Below are positions 51,210 to 60,622 of a stretch of DNA of 64,000 bases, one piece after another; the first letter of the stretch is position 1, and the number at the start of each line of letters is the position of its first letter. Source of the DNA: Paractinoplanes deccanensis (GTDB lineage Bacteria > Actinomycetota > Actinomycetes > Mycobacteriales > Micromonosporaceae); NCBI RefSeq assembly GCF_016862115.1, contig NZ_BOMI01000003.1:86625-150624 (forward strand), given 5' to 3'. The translations under genes were made by a program, and so were the position numbers. The notes beneath the pieces are model-generated. The model was not told the origin of the DNA. It saw only the letters and a program-made list of their open reading frames with translations, and did no database searches.

Positions 51210-53138
51210 GTGAAACGTCGAACCCCTCTGGTCGTGGCGGTGGCCGCCGGTACCCTGGCCGCCTCCGCCATGGTCGCCGTGGCCCAACCGGCCACCGCCG
51301 TCCCGCAGGACCCGCAGACGGCCGCCGCGAAGGCCGACGCCCTCGTCGCCGCCCGGCCCGCCGTCCTGGCCGCCAGCCCGAACGAGACCTTCCAGCGGCG
51401 GCAGGTGTACAGCTCCTCCGGCCTCAACTACGTCGCCTACGACCGCACGTACAACGGCTTCCCGGTGATCGGCGGCGACTTCGTCGTCGTCACGGACTCC
51501 GCCGGCGCCACCAAGTACACGTCGGTCTCGATGACCCAGCCGATCGGCGAGCTCTCCACCACGCCGAAGCTGGCCGACACCGCCGCGGCCGCCGTCGCCA
51601 CGTCCCAGCTGAAGACGGTCACCGAGGTGGAGGGCACCAAGCTCGTCGTGGTCGCCCTCGACGGCAAGCCCGCCAAGCTCGCCTGGGAGACCACGGTCCG
51701 CGGTACGAGCGCGGAGGGCCCGAGCCGGCTCACCGTCGACGTGGACGCGGCCACGGGTGCGGTCCTGCGCGAGTACGAGCACGTCACGGACGTCTCCGGT
51801 ACGGGCACCGGCTGGATCAACGGCTCGGTCACCCTGGACACCACCCAGTCCGGCTCCTCGTACCTGCTCCAGGACCCGAGCCACACCACGGTCCGCTGCC
51901 AGGACGCCGCCACGAACACGACCTTCAGCGGCAGCGACAACGTCTGGGGCAACGGCACCGGCACCAGCAAGGAGACCGGCTGCGTCGACGCCTTCTACGT
52001 GGCGCAGAAGCAGTACGCGATGCTCTCGGCCTGGCTGGGCCGCAACGGCCAGAACGGCAGCGGCGGCGCGTGGCCGATCCGGGTCGGCCTCAACGACCAG
52101 AACGCGTACTACGACGGCACCCAGGTGCAGATCGGCAAGAACACCGCCGGCCAGTGGATCTCCTCGGCGGACGTGGTCGGCCACGAGCTCGGCCACGGCA
52201 TCGACGACACCACCCCGGGCGGCATCTCCCGCTCCGGCACCCAGGAGTTCGTCGCCGACACCATCGGCGCGGCCACCGAGTGGTACATCAACAACCCGAA
52301 CGACGCCCCCGACTACCAGGTCGGCGAGGAGGTCAACCTGGTCGGCAGCGGCCCGATCCGGTACATGTACAACCCGTCGCTCGCCGGCGACGACAACTGC
52401 TACTCCAGCAGCACGCCGGGCGACGAGGTGCACGCCGCGGCCGGGCCCGGCAACCACTGGTTCTACCTGCTCGCCCAGGGCACCGGCGGTGCCGGTCAGC
52501 CGTCCAGCACGACCTGCAACGGCAGCACGGTCACCGGTCTCGGCATCCAGAACGCCATCAAGATCATGTACAACGCGATGCTGATGAAGACGTCCAGCTC
52601 GTCGTACCTGAAGTACCGCACCTGGACGCTGACCGCGGCGAAGAACCTCTTCCCGACCAGCTGCACCGAGTTCAACACGGTCAAGGCCGCGTGGGACGCC
52701 GTCAGCGTGCCCGCCCAGTCCGCCGACCCGACCTGCTCCGGCGGCGGCACCACCCCGCCGACCACTCCGCCGACCACCCCGCCCACCGGCGGCTGCACCG
52801 GCACCAACGCCACCGACGTCACGATCCCCGACGCGGGCGCCGCGATCACCAGCACGATCACGATCAGCGGCTGCGCCCGCGCCGCGTCGGCGACCTCGAC
52901 GATCGCGGTGAACGTCGTGCACACGTACCGCGGTGACGTGAAGCTCGACCTGGTCGCGCCGGACGGCACCGTCTACGCCCTCAAGGCCACGTCGTCCTCG
53001 GACAGCGCCGACAACATCGTGACCACGTACACGAAGAACCTGTCGAGCGAGGCCGCGAACGGCGACTGGAAGCTGCGGGCGCAGGACGTCTACTCGACCG
53101 ACACCGGCTACATCAACACCTGGACCCTGACCCTCTGA
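51210..53138 (+). CDS. Secreted M4 metalloprotease with P domain
   Basis: A 642-residue secreted protease: signal peptide (about 1-30), FTP/PepSY propeptide (about 40-200), M4 catalytic domain (about 210-500) and a C-terminal proprotein-convertase P domain (about 525-642) after a Thr/Pro linker. The zinc motif HELGHGID is at about 325-332 and the third ligand is probably E346 in EFVADTIG. GTG at 51210 has AAGGAG 7 nt upstream. The HELGH variant (HELTH in thermolysin) is typical of actinobacterial members. Divergent from the XRE gene. Confidence 0.93.
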   Translation: MKRRTPLVVAVAAGTLAASAMVAVAQPATAVPQDPQTAAAKADALVAARPAVLAASPNETFQRRQVYSSSGLNYVAYDRTYNGFPVIGGDFVVVTDSAGATKYTSVSMTQPIGELSTTPKLADTAAAAVATSQLKTVTEVEGTKLVVVALDGKPAKLAWETTVRGTSAEGPSRLTVDVDAATGAVLREYEHVTDVSGTGTGWINGSVTLDTTQSGSSYLLQDPSHTTVRCQDAATNTTFSGSDNVWGNGTGTSKETGCVDAFYVAQKQYAMLSAWLGRNGQNGSGGAWPIRVGLNDQNAYYDGTQVQIGKNTAGQWISSADVVGHELGHGIDDTTPGGISRSGTQEFVADTIGAATEWYINNPNDAPDYQVGEEVNLVGSGPIRYMYNPSLAGDDNCYSSSTPGDEVHAAAGPGNHWFYLLAQGTGGAGQPSSTTCNGSTVTGLGIQNAIKIMYNAMLMKTSSSSYLKYRTWTLTAAKNLFPTSCTEFNTVKAAWDAVSVPAQSADPTCSGGGTTPPTTPPTTPPTGGCTGTNATDVTIPDAGAAITSTITISGCARAASATSTIAVNVVHTYRGDVKLDLVAPDGTVYALKATSSSDSADNIVTTYTKNLSSEAANGDWKLRAQDVYSTDTGYINTWTLTL

Positions 53139-53167
53139 CCGTCTGATCGACCCCTGACAGCGGGGCT

Positions 53168-53200
53168 GGGGAGCACCTGGGTTGCCCAGGGTTGCTTCCC
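53168..53200 (+). terminator. Hairpin after the M4 protease gene
   Basis: CCTGGG (53176-53181) and CCCAGG (53185-53190) close a 3-nt loop, with GGGAGCA/TGCTTCCC continuing the stem. No clear T-run, so termination is only probable. Confidence 0.5.
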
Positions 53201-53275
53201 GGTTCCGCTTCTTCATCGGCGCGGCCGCTCCCCGATCGGTACCGGTGACACCGACCGACACGAAGGAGCCACCTC

Positions 53276-53770
53276 TTGAAGCGTTTCGTCCGCCGCGCCG
53301 TCGTCACCGCCGCCCTCGTCGCCGTTCCGACCCTGTTCGGCGCCCCGGCTCTCGCGGCCGCTCAGGCCACGCCGACGACCGCCGCCGCGTACGAGACCGA
53401 GGTCGTCAAGCTGACGAACGCCGAGCGTGCGAAGAAGGGCTGCAAGGCCCTGCGCATCGACTCGCGCCTGGTCACCGCCGCCCGCGCGCACAGCGCCGAC
53501 ATGGTCCAGAAGAGCTTCTTCAGCCACACCGGCTCGGACGGCAGCACCTTCGTGACCCGCGAGGTCCGGGCCGGTTACCCGCGCGCGGGCGCGTCCGCCG
53601 AGAACATCGCCTGGGGCTACCGCACGCCGAAGGACGTCGTGACCGGCTGGATGAACAGCGCCGGCCACCGCAAGAACATCCTGAACTGCACGAGCACCGC
53701 GGTCGGCGTGGGCGTGGCCTACACGGCCGGCGGCGCACCGTACTGGACCCAGGACTTCGGCCGCATCTGA
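53276..53770 (+). CDS. Secreted CAP-domain (SCP/PR-1) protein
   Basis: A 164-residue secreted protein: signal peptide to about 27, then a CAP domain with the motifs RAHSADMVQKSFFSHTG (first His/Glu region), ASAENIAWGY and GWMNSAGHRKNIL. Activity of bacterial CAP proteins is not settled. TTG at 53276 has AAGGAG 7 nt upstream. Single gene after the protease hairpin. Confidence 0.93.
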   Translation: MKRFVRRAVVTAALVAVPTLFGAPALAAAQATPTTAAAYETEVVKLTNAERAKKGCKALRIDSRLVTAARAHSADMVQKSFFSHTGSDGSTFVTREVRAGYPRAGASAENIAWGYRTPKDVVTGWMNSAGHRKNILNCTSTAVGVGVAYTAGGAPYWTQDFGRI

Positions 53771-53808
53771 TTTTGGCCAAACAGCCCGAAAGGTACCTAT
53801 CCGCCGGT

Positions 53809-53814
53809 TAGCGT
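53809..53814 (+). promoter_or_regulatory. Leaderless -10 box of the DUF11 surface protein
   Basis: TAGCGT is 6 nt before GTG 53821, the second of two adjacent GTG codons, which suggests that 53821 is the true start. Confidence 0.45.
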
Positions 53815-53817
53815 GCG

Positions 53818-56574
53818 GTGGTGCCCTGGGTTGCGCTCTCCCGATGGATGGCGGTCATCATGATGGCCGCCGTCCTCTACGTCGTCGGAGCGGCCGACCC
53901 GCTGGATCAGCATCCGGTGGAGGCCGCTCAGAGCACCTGCGCCGCCCCGGTGGCGCTGCGCAACGGCGACTTCGAGTCCCCGCTGATAGCGGACGGGTCG
54001 GTCGCCGCCGTGCCTCCGCCCGGCTGGAAGGGACCTGTCACCCTCCGCCGCGACGGCACCCAGCACGCCGAGCTCACCGCCGGCACGCTGTATCAGGACG
54101 TCACGACCGTCCCCGGGCAGACCTTGCACTGGGAGCTCCGGCACCGCGGCGGCGCCCTGGCCGTCCTGATCGGCTCACCCACCGGCACCCTCGAACGGCA
54201 GGGCGACGAGCTCACCGGCACCACCGCGCGCTGGGCCACCTACGCCGGCGCCTACACCGTGCCCGAGGACCAGACCAGGACCAGGTTCGCCCTCCGCGCC
54301 GCCGCGCCCGGCTCGGTCGACGCCGTCTCCTTCGGCACCCCCGCCTGCCTCGTCACCACGACCGCGGTCTCCGAGCAAAAATCCCAGGTCAAGGGCCTCC
54401 TCTCGTACGCCGTGACGGCGCGCAACGCGGGCGGCAACCCGGCCCGCCGCACGGAGATCATCGCCGGCGTCCCGGACGGCGTCACGCCCGTCGACGCCCC
54501 GCGGGCCCGCACCCTGCGCGCCGACGCCGGCGTGCTCGAGCCCGGCGCGAGCCACACCCTCACGTACCAGGTCAGGATCGATCCCGAGGCCGCCGGCACC
54601 ACGATCGAGGCCACGGCGACCGCGGCGTACGCCACCTCGCTCGCCGGCGTGGGCGAACGGCTCGTCTCCACCTCGAACGAGGCCGGCACCTGGGTCGAGC
54701 CCGCCGCCGACCTGACCGTCGACCTGACCGGCGACCCCACCGAGTTCACCGTCACCACCGGCAACGAGGGCCCCAGCGACGCCGACGAGGTCAGGGTGAC
54801 CGCCGACCTGCCCGACGGCCTGACCGCGGTGTCGGCCACCTCCCCGCAGGGCACATGCGCCCTGACCAGCGATGCCGTCGAATGCGACTACCGCACCCTG
54901 CCGGCCGGGGAGACCCGCGAGCTGACCGTCACTGCCGTGGGCACCCCCGGCGCCGTCTCGGTCACCGCCACCAGCGCCACTGCCGAGCTCACCCCCACCG
55001 ACAACACCGTCAACAGGAAGACCGGCTCGGCCCCGCCCCGCGACCCGGCTCCGCGCCCGGCCGCCGTCACCCTCACGACCACAACACCCACAGTGGTACG
55101 CGACGACACCGCCCACTTCCGCGCGACCGTGCCCGCCTCCCCCAGCGCCACCACCGTCCGCTTCACCCCGGGCGAGGGCCTGGCCGTCACCGCCGCCACC
55201 CCCGACCGAGGCATCTACCGCAACGGCGAATGGACCGTCCCCGCCGGCGCCGCCGCGCACCTCGACCTCACCGCCATCGCCCTGACCGCCGGCCCTCTCA
55301 GCCTCACCGCCTCCTCCGGCGGCGCCCCGGACACGGTTACCGTCACGGCTTCTCCCGGCAACGCCTCACTGAGCGTGGCAGTCGTCGCCCCACGCGACCC
55401 CCGCCCGGCGGACGTAGGCGACACCGTCCGCTTCCGCTACCGCGTGACGAACGACGGCAACGAGCCCATGGACAGCGTGACGGTCACCGACACCCTCCTC
55501 GGCCCGGCGACCTGCCCCGCCACCACGCTCGCCCCCGGCGCCACCATGACCTGCGAGGCCGCGCCCTACGAAGTCACCCGCGCGGACGTCGACGCCGGCA
55601 CTCCGCTCACCACCATCGTGTCGGCCGAGGCCTATCCGTCCGGCGCCGCCGAGCCGTCCCTCTTCGGGCCCACCACGGCCGAAGCACCCATCGTGACCGC
55701 CAGGCCCGCGCTGACCGTGACCTCGACCGCGACCCTCTCACCGCGAAGTGCCGACACTATCCACTACTCCTACGTGGTCCACAACATCGGCAACCAAACC
55801 ATGCGCGCCGTCCACGTCACCGGCAGCGCGGCCGGCCGAGCCACCTGCGCCGCCACCACCCTGGCCCCCGGCGAATCCACCACCTGCACCCCGGCCCCGC
55901 ACCGCATGCCGCCGGCCGGCGACTTCCCCACCGACCGGGCGTACGCCTACGGCACCGCCCCCGACGCGACCGCCGCCACCGCTTACGGCCCTTTCCTCAC
56001 CACGACACCGGATCCGGCGCTTCCGACCGCCCCGCAGAGCCCGGCCACGACCACACCACCGGCGCAGGGCACTGGCCAGACCGCGCCACCGGCCCAAGGC
56101 TCAGGCCACACCGTGCCACCGGCCCAAGCCGCCGGCCAGGCCGTGCCACCGGCCCAAGCCGCCGGCCAGAACCCGCCGCCGGACCAGCTCGCACCGCCTC
56201 TCAGCGCCACAGCCGGGCGCGACGCCGCCCAGGAGACCCGGAGTCGGGAAACCGCCGGCCCGCAGCCGCGCTCCGCGGCTCGGGCCCCCGCACCCCTGGC
56301 GACCACCGCCGTCCCGGCCCGGGGCGCAGCGCCGCAGGTGAGCAAGCCTTCCACTCCGGACCCGTCAGTGCCCAACCCGACCCCGACCGTCATCACGCCC
56401 CCACCCGCCACCGTGCCACCTCGCACCCAGGCATGGGCGGACGCGGTCCCCGAGCCGGTCCCCTTCAGCGGCAGCCCCCTGGCGACGCTGAGCGTCCTCG
56501 GCCTGGCCCTGATCATCGGCGGCCTGATCGTCCTGGGTTCCTACCGCGGCCGCTGGTGGCCCCGCCGCCGCTAG
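53818..56574 (+). CDS. Large surface protein with DUF11-type repeats and Pro/Gln repeat stalk
   Basis: A 918-residue secreted protein. An N-terminal membrane/signal segment, a first beta domain (CAAPVALRNGDFESP), about four DUF11/CARDB-type beta repeats (pattern TTLAPGATMTCEA and TTLAPGESTTCTP), a Pro/Gln-rich stalk with four 10-residue repeats (56056-56175), then a membrane helix and a WWPRRR tail. There is no LPxTG or LAxTG motif, so it is membrane-anchored. GTG at 53818 is the open frame; 53821 is likely the true start. Confidence 0.8.
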   Translation: MVPWVALSRWMAVIMMAAVLYVVGAADPLDQHPVEAAQSTCAAPVALRNGDFESPLIADGSVAAVPPPGWKGPVTLRRDGTQHAELTAGTLYQDVTTVPGQTLHWELRHRGGALAVLIGSPTGTLERQGDELTGTTARWATYAGAYTVPEDQTRTRFALRAAAPGSVDAVSFGTPACLVTTTAVSEQKSQVKGLLSYAVTARNAGGNPARRTEIIAGVPDGVTPVDAPRARTLRADAGVLEPGASHTLTYQVRIDPEAAGTTIEATATAAYATSLAGVGERLVSTSNEAGTWVEPAADLTVDLTGDPTEFTVTTGNEGPSDADEVRVTADLPDGLTAVSATSPQGTCALTSDAVECDYRTLPAGETRELTVTAVGTPGAVSVTATSATAELTPTDNTVNRKTGSAPPRDPAPRPAAVTLTTTTPTVVRDDTAHFRATVPASPSATTVRFTPGEGLAVTAATPDRGIYRNGEWTVPAGAAAHLDLTAIALTAGPLSLTASSGGAPDTVTVTASPGNASLSVAVVAPRDPRPADVGDTVRFRYRVTNDGNEPMDSVTVTDTLLGPATCPATTLAPGATMTCEAAPYEVTRADVDAGTPLTTIVSAEAYPSGAAEPSLFGPTTAEAPIVTARPALTVTSTATLSPRSADTIHYSYVVHNIGNQTMRAVHVTGSAAGRATCAATTLAPGESTTCTPAPHRMPPAGDFPTDRAYAYGTAPDATAATAYGPFLTTTPDPALPTAPQSPATTTPPAQGTGQTAPPAQGSGHTVPPAQAAGQAVPPAQAAGQNPPPDQLAPPLSATAGRDAAQETRSRETAGPQPRSAARAPAPLATTAVPARGAAPQVSKPSTPDPSVPNPTPTVITPPPATVPPRTQAWADAVPEPVPFSGSPLATLSVLGLALIIGGLIVLGSYRGRWWPRRR
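56056..56175 (+). repeat. 30-bp tandem repeat, four copies, in the DUF11 protein
   Basis: Units at 56056, 56086, 56116 and 56146 encode PPAQxxGxxx (PPAQGTGQTA, PPAQGSGHTV, PPAQAAGQAV, PPAQAAGQNP). In frame, within the stalk. Confidence 0.9.
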
Positions 56575-56929
56575 GCAGCCCATCCGCCTGCGTCGCCGGA
56601 CGATTCCCTCCACACGGCTCGTCACACGGCGGATCCCCACCCGGGTCACGGTCGCGCCTGGCCTCCGGGCATGGTCCCCTGCCGCCACGACGGTGATTAT
56701 GGTGCGGGCGCGCTCACCGAAACGCTGCTCCGCCGGGACCTGGCTGAAGTCACAGATCCGACCGGCCGTTTCACCCGAAAGTGCTTCGCATTCAGTCCGG
56801 GCCAAAAAGCGATTATGCAGAGTAGGGGCACCGCGACTCCCGGTGAGCGGAGCCGCGGCCCCCATTGTGGAGAAGTTGACTTTGCGTAGGCACTTCCCAT
56901 CGGTCCGTGCCTATGGTTAGTCTCTAGCC
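56575..56929. other. 355-bp convergent intergenic region
   Basis: Between two genes facing each other. The only structure seen is a hairpin TAGGCAC/GTGCCTA (56887-56913, 13-nt loop) just beyond the DUF397 stop, which may end one or both transcripts. No gene is supported. Confidence 0.6.
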
Positions 56930-57169
56930 TCAGGAATTGATGTCGAACTCGCCTTCCTTGGCAGAGTCCACAAAGGCGGTCCACTCCGCCGTGGTGAACA
57001 TGAGCGCCGGACCGGAGCGGTCCTTGCTGTCGCGGACGGCGACGCCCGTGTCGAGGAAGGCGACTTCGACACAGTTGTTGCCACCGTTGCCGTTGCTGCG
57101 GCTGGCCTTGCGCCACGTGGCCGCTGCCAGTTCGGCATGAGCGAGCTGGTGCGTGAGCAATTCAAGCAC
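56930..57169 (-). CDS. DUF397 protein
   Basis: A 79-residue protein with the DUF397 core: WRKASRSNGNGGNNCVEVAF, VAVRDSKDRSGPALMF, then AEWTAFVDSAKEGEFD. Such genes sit next to XRE/DUF5753 genes in actinomycetes (as in the WhiJ-type loci) and probably modulate the partner regulator. GTG at 57169 is used; TTG at 57160 with AAGGGGG 8 nt upstream is a good alternative. It follows the XRE gene by 31 bp. Confidence 0.88.
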   Translation of the reverse strand: MLELLTHQLAHAELAAATWRKASRSNGNGGNNCVEVAFLDTGVAVRDSKDRSGPALMFTTAEWTAFVDSAKEGEFDINS

Positions 57170-57200
57170 CCCCCTTCGGATATGCGGTTGTCTCGTGAGC

Positions 57201-58049
57201 CTAAGCGACGAGCAGGCTCTCGATCATCTTGATGGTCATGCGATGGTCGAGCGCCATATCACTCAGCCGCTCGAACTCTTGCCGGTAACGAGCAACCTCG
57301 GCCGGTTGCTCTTCGTAGTAGTCTCCCGCAAGACCTTCAAGATAGACAACATCCAAATGGGTGGTCTCCCGAAACTCCAAAAGCGCTGCTGATCCGCCGA
57401 GGAACGTGTGTTCGCCGGCGTTGAACGGCAGAATCCGGAGTGTGACATTCGGTAATTGCGCGATCTCGATCAGATGCCGAAGCTGGTCATTCATGACGCG
57501 CGGGCCGCCGACCACGCGGCGCACCACCGATTCGTCGATGACGACCACGAGCTCGAGCGGCCGGTCGGCGGTGAGCCGGCTCTGCCGGGTCAGGCGCAGC
57601 TTCACCCGGCGGTCGATGTGCTGCGGCGTGTCGTTGGTGCGCCCGGCCTGCATCAGCGCCCGCATGTACGCCTCGGTCTGCAGCAGCCCGGGCACGAGAA
57701 CCGGCTCCCAGCAGCGCATCGAGGCGGCCGCCGCCTCCAGGCCGACGAAGTTGCCGGGCCGCATGATGTCGCGGTAGTCCGTCCACCACGTGCGCTCGCG
57801 CGAGAGCCGGGCGAGCTCCACCATCGCCTCGCGGTACTCCTGATCGCCGACGCCGTAGAGCGTCAGCAGGTCCTTCACGTCGCGCGGGGTCACCGCGACA
57901 CGCGCGGTCTCGATGCGCGTGACCTTGGCGGCGTGCCACTCGAAATGGCGCGACACATTTTCTTGCGTCAATCCGGCTGCCTCGCGGCACCGTTTCAGCT
58001 CCGCCCCGAGCCGACGGCGGCGCAGCGTGGGTCCCTCATCAACGGACAC
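57201..58049 (-). CDS. XRE-family regulator with DUF5753 domain
   Basis: A 282-residue regulator: an N-terminal XRE HTH (about 8-60; LKRCREAAGLTQENVSRHFEW) and the DUF5753 sensor domain (about 90-275; VPGLLQTEAYMRALM and RILPFNAGEHTFLGGSAALLEF). GTG at 58049 has GAGGGAG about 5 nt upstream. The DUF397 gene follows, so it is the usual regulator/antagonist pair. A 12-bp inverted repeat (58107-58143) in the intergenic region is a candidate operator for autoregulation and for the GPP34 gene. Confidence 0.9.
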   Translation of the reverse strand: MSVDEGPTLRRRRLGAELKRCREAAGLTQENVSRHFEWHAAKVTRIETARVAVTPRDVKDLLTLYGVGDQEYREAMVELARLSRERTWWTDYRDIMRPGNFVGLEAAAASMRCWEPVLVPGLLQTEAYMRALMQAGRTNDTPQHIDRRVKLRLTRQSRLTADRPLELVVVIDESVVRRVVGGPRVMNDQLRHLIEIAQLPNVTLRILPFNAGEHTFLGGSAALLEFRETTHLDVVYLEGLAGDYYEEQPAEVARYRQEFERLSDMALDHRMTIKMIESLLVA

Positions 58050-58106
58050 CTGGACTCCCTCGGTCCTGATGAAGCCGATAGTACGACCGCCGTGCCGATG
58101 ATCCAA

Positions 58107-58143
58107 ACAAGGAGGACTCCACAAAAAGTCTAGTACTCCTTGT
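58107..58143. promoter_or_regulatory. Inverted repeat between the XRE and GPP34 genes
   Basis: ACAAGGAGGACT (58107-58118) and the complement of ACAAGGAGTACT (58132-58143), 11 of 12 matching, with a 13-bp spacer; the centre lies between divergent promoters. A likely binding site for the XRE protein. Confidence 0.6.
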
Positions 58144-58300
58144 CATGACCTAGCTGTCGGGTACATGATGCGGAGCACATCGAGTCATACCTTTCTGCAC
58201 GCAGGGTGATCTTCACCTGCAAAGAGATCAAACGACCACAAGGGCGACGAAGCCCGCGAACCACACATCAACAACACCGTTGTCTAAGGGGCGTGGCGGC

Positions 58301-58939
58301 GTGTTGGCTGACCAGTATTTCCTGATCGCACACGAGGACCGCACCGGCCGGTCCCGTCTCCATCCGCGTGCGACCGGCTTAGGCCTGGCCGCCGCTCTGC
58401 TGGGCGAGCTGGTCCTCGAAGGACGGATCGGCATCACGGACGGAGATCTGGTCATCCTCGACCGGCATCCCCCGACGGACGCGCTCGCGCACGACATCCT
58501 GGACCTGCTCATCGCCCAGCCGCAGCACCGTGACGTGCGCGTCTGGCTGGCGTTCCTCTCGCAGGACGCCGCGATCCGGGTGGGCGAGCGGCTGTCGCGC
58601 CTGGGCGCGGTCGAGGCGGTGACCCGCCGCCGCATGCTCTCCACCGAGACGCTGTACATGCCGAACAGCGCGGCACAGCGCAACGCCGCCGCCTGGGCTC
58701 CGGCCCGGCTGGCCAACCTGCTGGTGCGCGGCATCGGCATGAGCATCAGTGACCGGGTGCTCATCGGGCTGGTGGCTGCCACCGGCCTCACCAGACACGT
58801 GCTCTACGACTTCGAGATGCATCGGCACGCGTTCCACTCGCTGCCGAGCGCTGTCGGGTCGCTTCCGGGCGACCTTCGAGAGCTCGTCGAAATCACCGAG
58901 GCCTCTGTGGGCTCGGTGCTGACCGTCGGCCGACGGTGA
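58301..58939 (+). CDS. GPP34 (Golgi phosphoprotein 3) family protein
   Basis: A 212-residue helical protein with the GPP34 pattern: LADQYFLIAHEDRTGRSRL near the start, GLGLAAALLGELVLEGRIG and the SDRVLIGLVAATGL segment. In eukaryotes it binds phosphoinositides; in actinomycetes its role is unknown, though it recurs next to XRE/DUF397 genes. GTG at 58301 has AAGGGG about 9 nt upstream; TTG at 58304 is possible. The permease gene begins 62 bp later. Confidence 0.85.
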   Translation: MLADQYFLIAHEDRTGRSRLHPRATGLGLAAALLGELVLEGRIGITDGDLVILDRHPPTDALAHDILDLLIAQPQHRDVRVWLAFLSQDAAIRVGERLSRLGAVEAVTRRRMLSTETLYMPNSAAQRNAAAWAPARLANLLVRGIGMSISDRVLIGLVAATGLTRHVLYDFEMHRHAFHSLPSAVGSLPGDLRELVEITEASVGSVLTVGRR

Positions 58940-59001
58940 GCGCCGTCGGGCGCCATCACCTCCGGCCCAACAACCACGACCACTGGGCCGGGAGGATGTT
59001 G

Positions 59002-60540
59002 ATGGAGCGTACGAAACCCGCGGAGCCGGACATCGTCACACAGGCGCTGGCCAAGAACCGGCTGGGCATTCCGTCTGTGGTGTTCTTCGGCGTAGCGGGA
59101 GCCGCACCGCTCACCGTGATCATCGGTTCCATCACCACGATCTACGCGATCATCGGCAGTACGGCCGTCCCGATCGCGTACGTGGTGGTGGCGGGGCTGC
59201 TGTCCCTGTTCACCGTCGGCTTCGTCGCGATGAGCCGGCACATCGTGAACACGGGTGCCTTCTACTCGTACATCAGTCACGGTTTAGGCCGCATGGTCGG
59301 GGTGGGGGCGGCCTTCGTCGCCCTGCCTGCCTACTCGCTGATGCAGATCGGCCTCTTCGGGCTCTTCGGCTCCGCGGCCTCCGGCATCCTCGCGGCACTG
59401 GGATTCTCCGTTCCCTGGTACGCCTGTGCGGTGGCCGCCTGGGTCGCGGTCACGGTGCTCGGCCTGCTCTGGGTCGACCTGAGCGGACGGGTGCTCGCGG
59501 TCCTGCTCGTCCTCGAGATCGCCATTGTGCTCATCTACGACCTGGTGATGGTCGGCAACCCGGCGAACGGCGAGGTCACCTTCTCGCAGTTCTCGCCGGC
59601 GCCGCTCGCCACCCCGGTCATCGGCGTGCTGCTGGTGCTGGCGATCGCCGGCTTCGTCGGCTTCGAGGCGACCGTGGTCCTCTCCGAGGAGGCCAAGGAC
59701 CCGAAGCGCACGATCGCCCGGGCCACCCACATCGCGGTGTTGCTCGCCGGCGTCCTCTGCGCGGTCTCGGCCTGGGCGATGTCGGTGAACACCGGCCCCG
59801 ACCAGATCGCGGCGCGCGCCGCCGAGCACCGTACCGACCTGGTCTTCACCCTGGTCGGCCCGCACCTGCCCAGGTTCATGGTCGACCTCGGCTACATCCT
59901 CTTCCTGACGAGCGTCTTCGCCGCCCTGCTCGCGTTCCACGCGGCGGTGTCGCGCTACCAGTTCGCGCTCGGCCGCGAGGGCGTGCTGCCCGCGGCGTGG
60001 GGTCGCACCCACCCGCGCACCGGCGCCCCGCTGCTCGGCTCGATCACCCAGAGCGTGCTGGCCATCATCGTGCTCAGCGCCTACGCGCTGGCCGGCGCCG
60101 ACCCGCTGGTCTACGTCTTCGCGTGGCTCACGACGATCGGCGGTCTCGGCGTCCTCATCCTCATGTGGGCCGCGTCGGCGGCGGTCATCGCGTTCTTCGT
60201 CCACAAGCGGCGAGGGGAGAACATCTGGCGGGCCTACTTCGCGCCTGGACTGGCGTTCCTGCTGCTCACGGTCGTGCTGGCGGCAACCTGCATCGGCTTC
60301 GGTGAGCTGCTCCAAGTTTCCGGCGACTCGCCGTTCCAGTGGCTCATCCCGGTCTGCTACCTGGGTGTCGCCCTCGTCGGCATCGTCTGGGCCCTGATCA
60401 TGCGGGCGGCTCGCCCGGAGGTGTATGCGGCAATCGGCCGCGGCTCCGACAGCCGGGCGAGCGTGGTCGCCGAGACCCAGGCCCTCATGCGCTCGCTGCA
60501 CGCCGACCCGGTCGGCGCGCGCGGCGGCCCGTACTACTGA
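59002..60540 (+). CDS. APC-family amino-acid permease
   Basis: A 512-residue transporter with 12 or more helices. The first helices have the APC pattern (FFGVAGAAPLTVIIGSI, FVAMSRHIVNTGAFYSYI) and GFEATVVLSEEAKDPKRTI follows, the substrate-binding loop of the family. ATG at 59002 has GGAGG 6 nt upstream; the open frame to 58936 overlaps the GPP34 stop. It probably takes up an amino acid or amine. The GNAT gene after it may act on the same substrate. Confidence 0.92.
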   Translation: MERTKPAEPDIVTQALAKNRLGIPSVVFFGVAGAAPLTVIIGSITTIYAIIGSTAVPIAYVVVAGLLSLFTVGFVAMSRHIVNTGAFYSYISHGLGRMVGVGAAFVALPAYSLMQIGLFGLFGSAASGILAALGFSVPWYACAVAAWVAVTVLGLLWVDLSGRVLAVLLVLEIAIVLIYDLVMVGNPANGEVTFSQFSPAPLATPVIGVLLVLAIAGFVGFEATVVLSEEAKDPKRTIARATHIAVLLAGVLCAVSAWAMSVNTGPDQIAARAAEHRTDLVFTLVGPHLPRFMVDLGYILFLTSVFAALLAFHAAVSRYQFALGREGVLPAAWGRTHPRTGAPLLGSITQSVLAIIVLSAYALAGADPLVYVFAWLTTIGGLGVLILMWAASAAVIAFFVHKRRGENIWRAYFAPGLAFLLLTVVLAATCIGFGELLQVSGDSPFQWLIPVCYLGVALVGIVWALIMRAARPEVYAAIGRGSDSRASVVAETQALMRSLHADPVGARGGPYY

Positions 60541-60622
60541 TCACGGCCGTGCTGACCCCACCGGCCCTTCCCCGTCGCCTTTGGCCACTCTCCCCTCCCC
60601 TTGCACACCAAGAGAGGAAGTC

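Noticed and set aside
56380..56574. LPxTG-type anchor in the DUF11 protein
   Set aside because: The segment before the last helix reads PFSGSP and lacks a sortase motif, so a simple membrane anchor is preferred.
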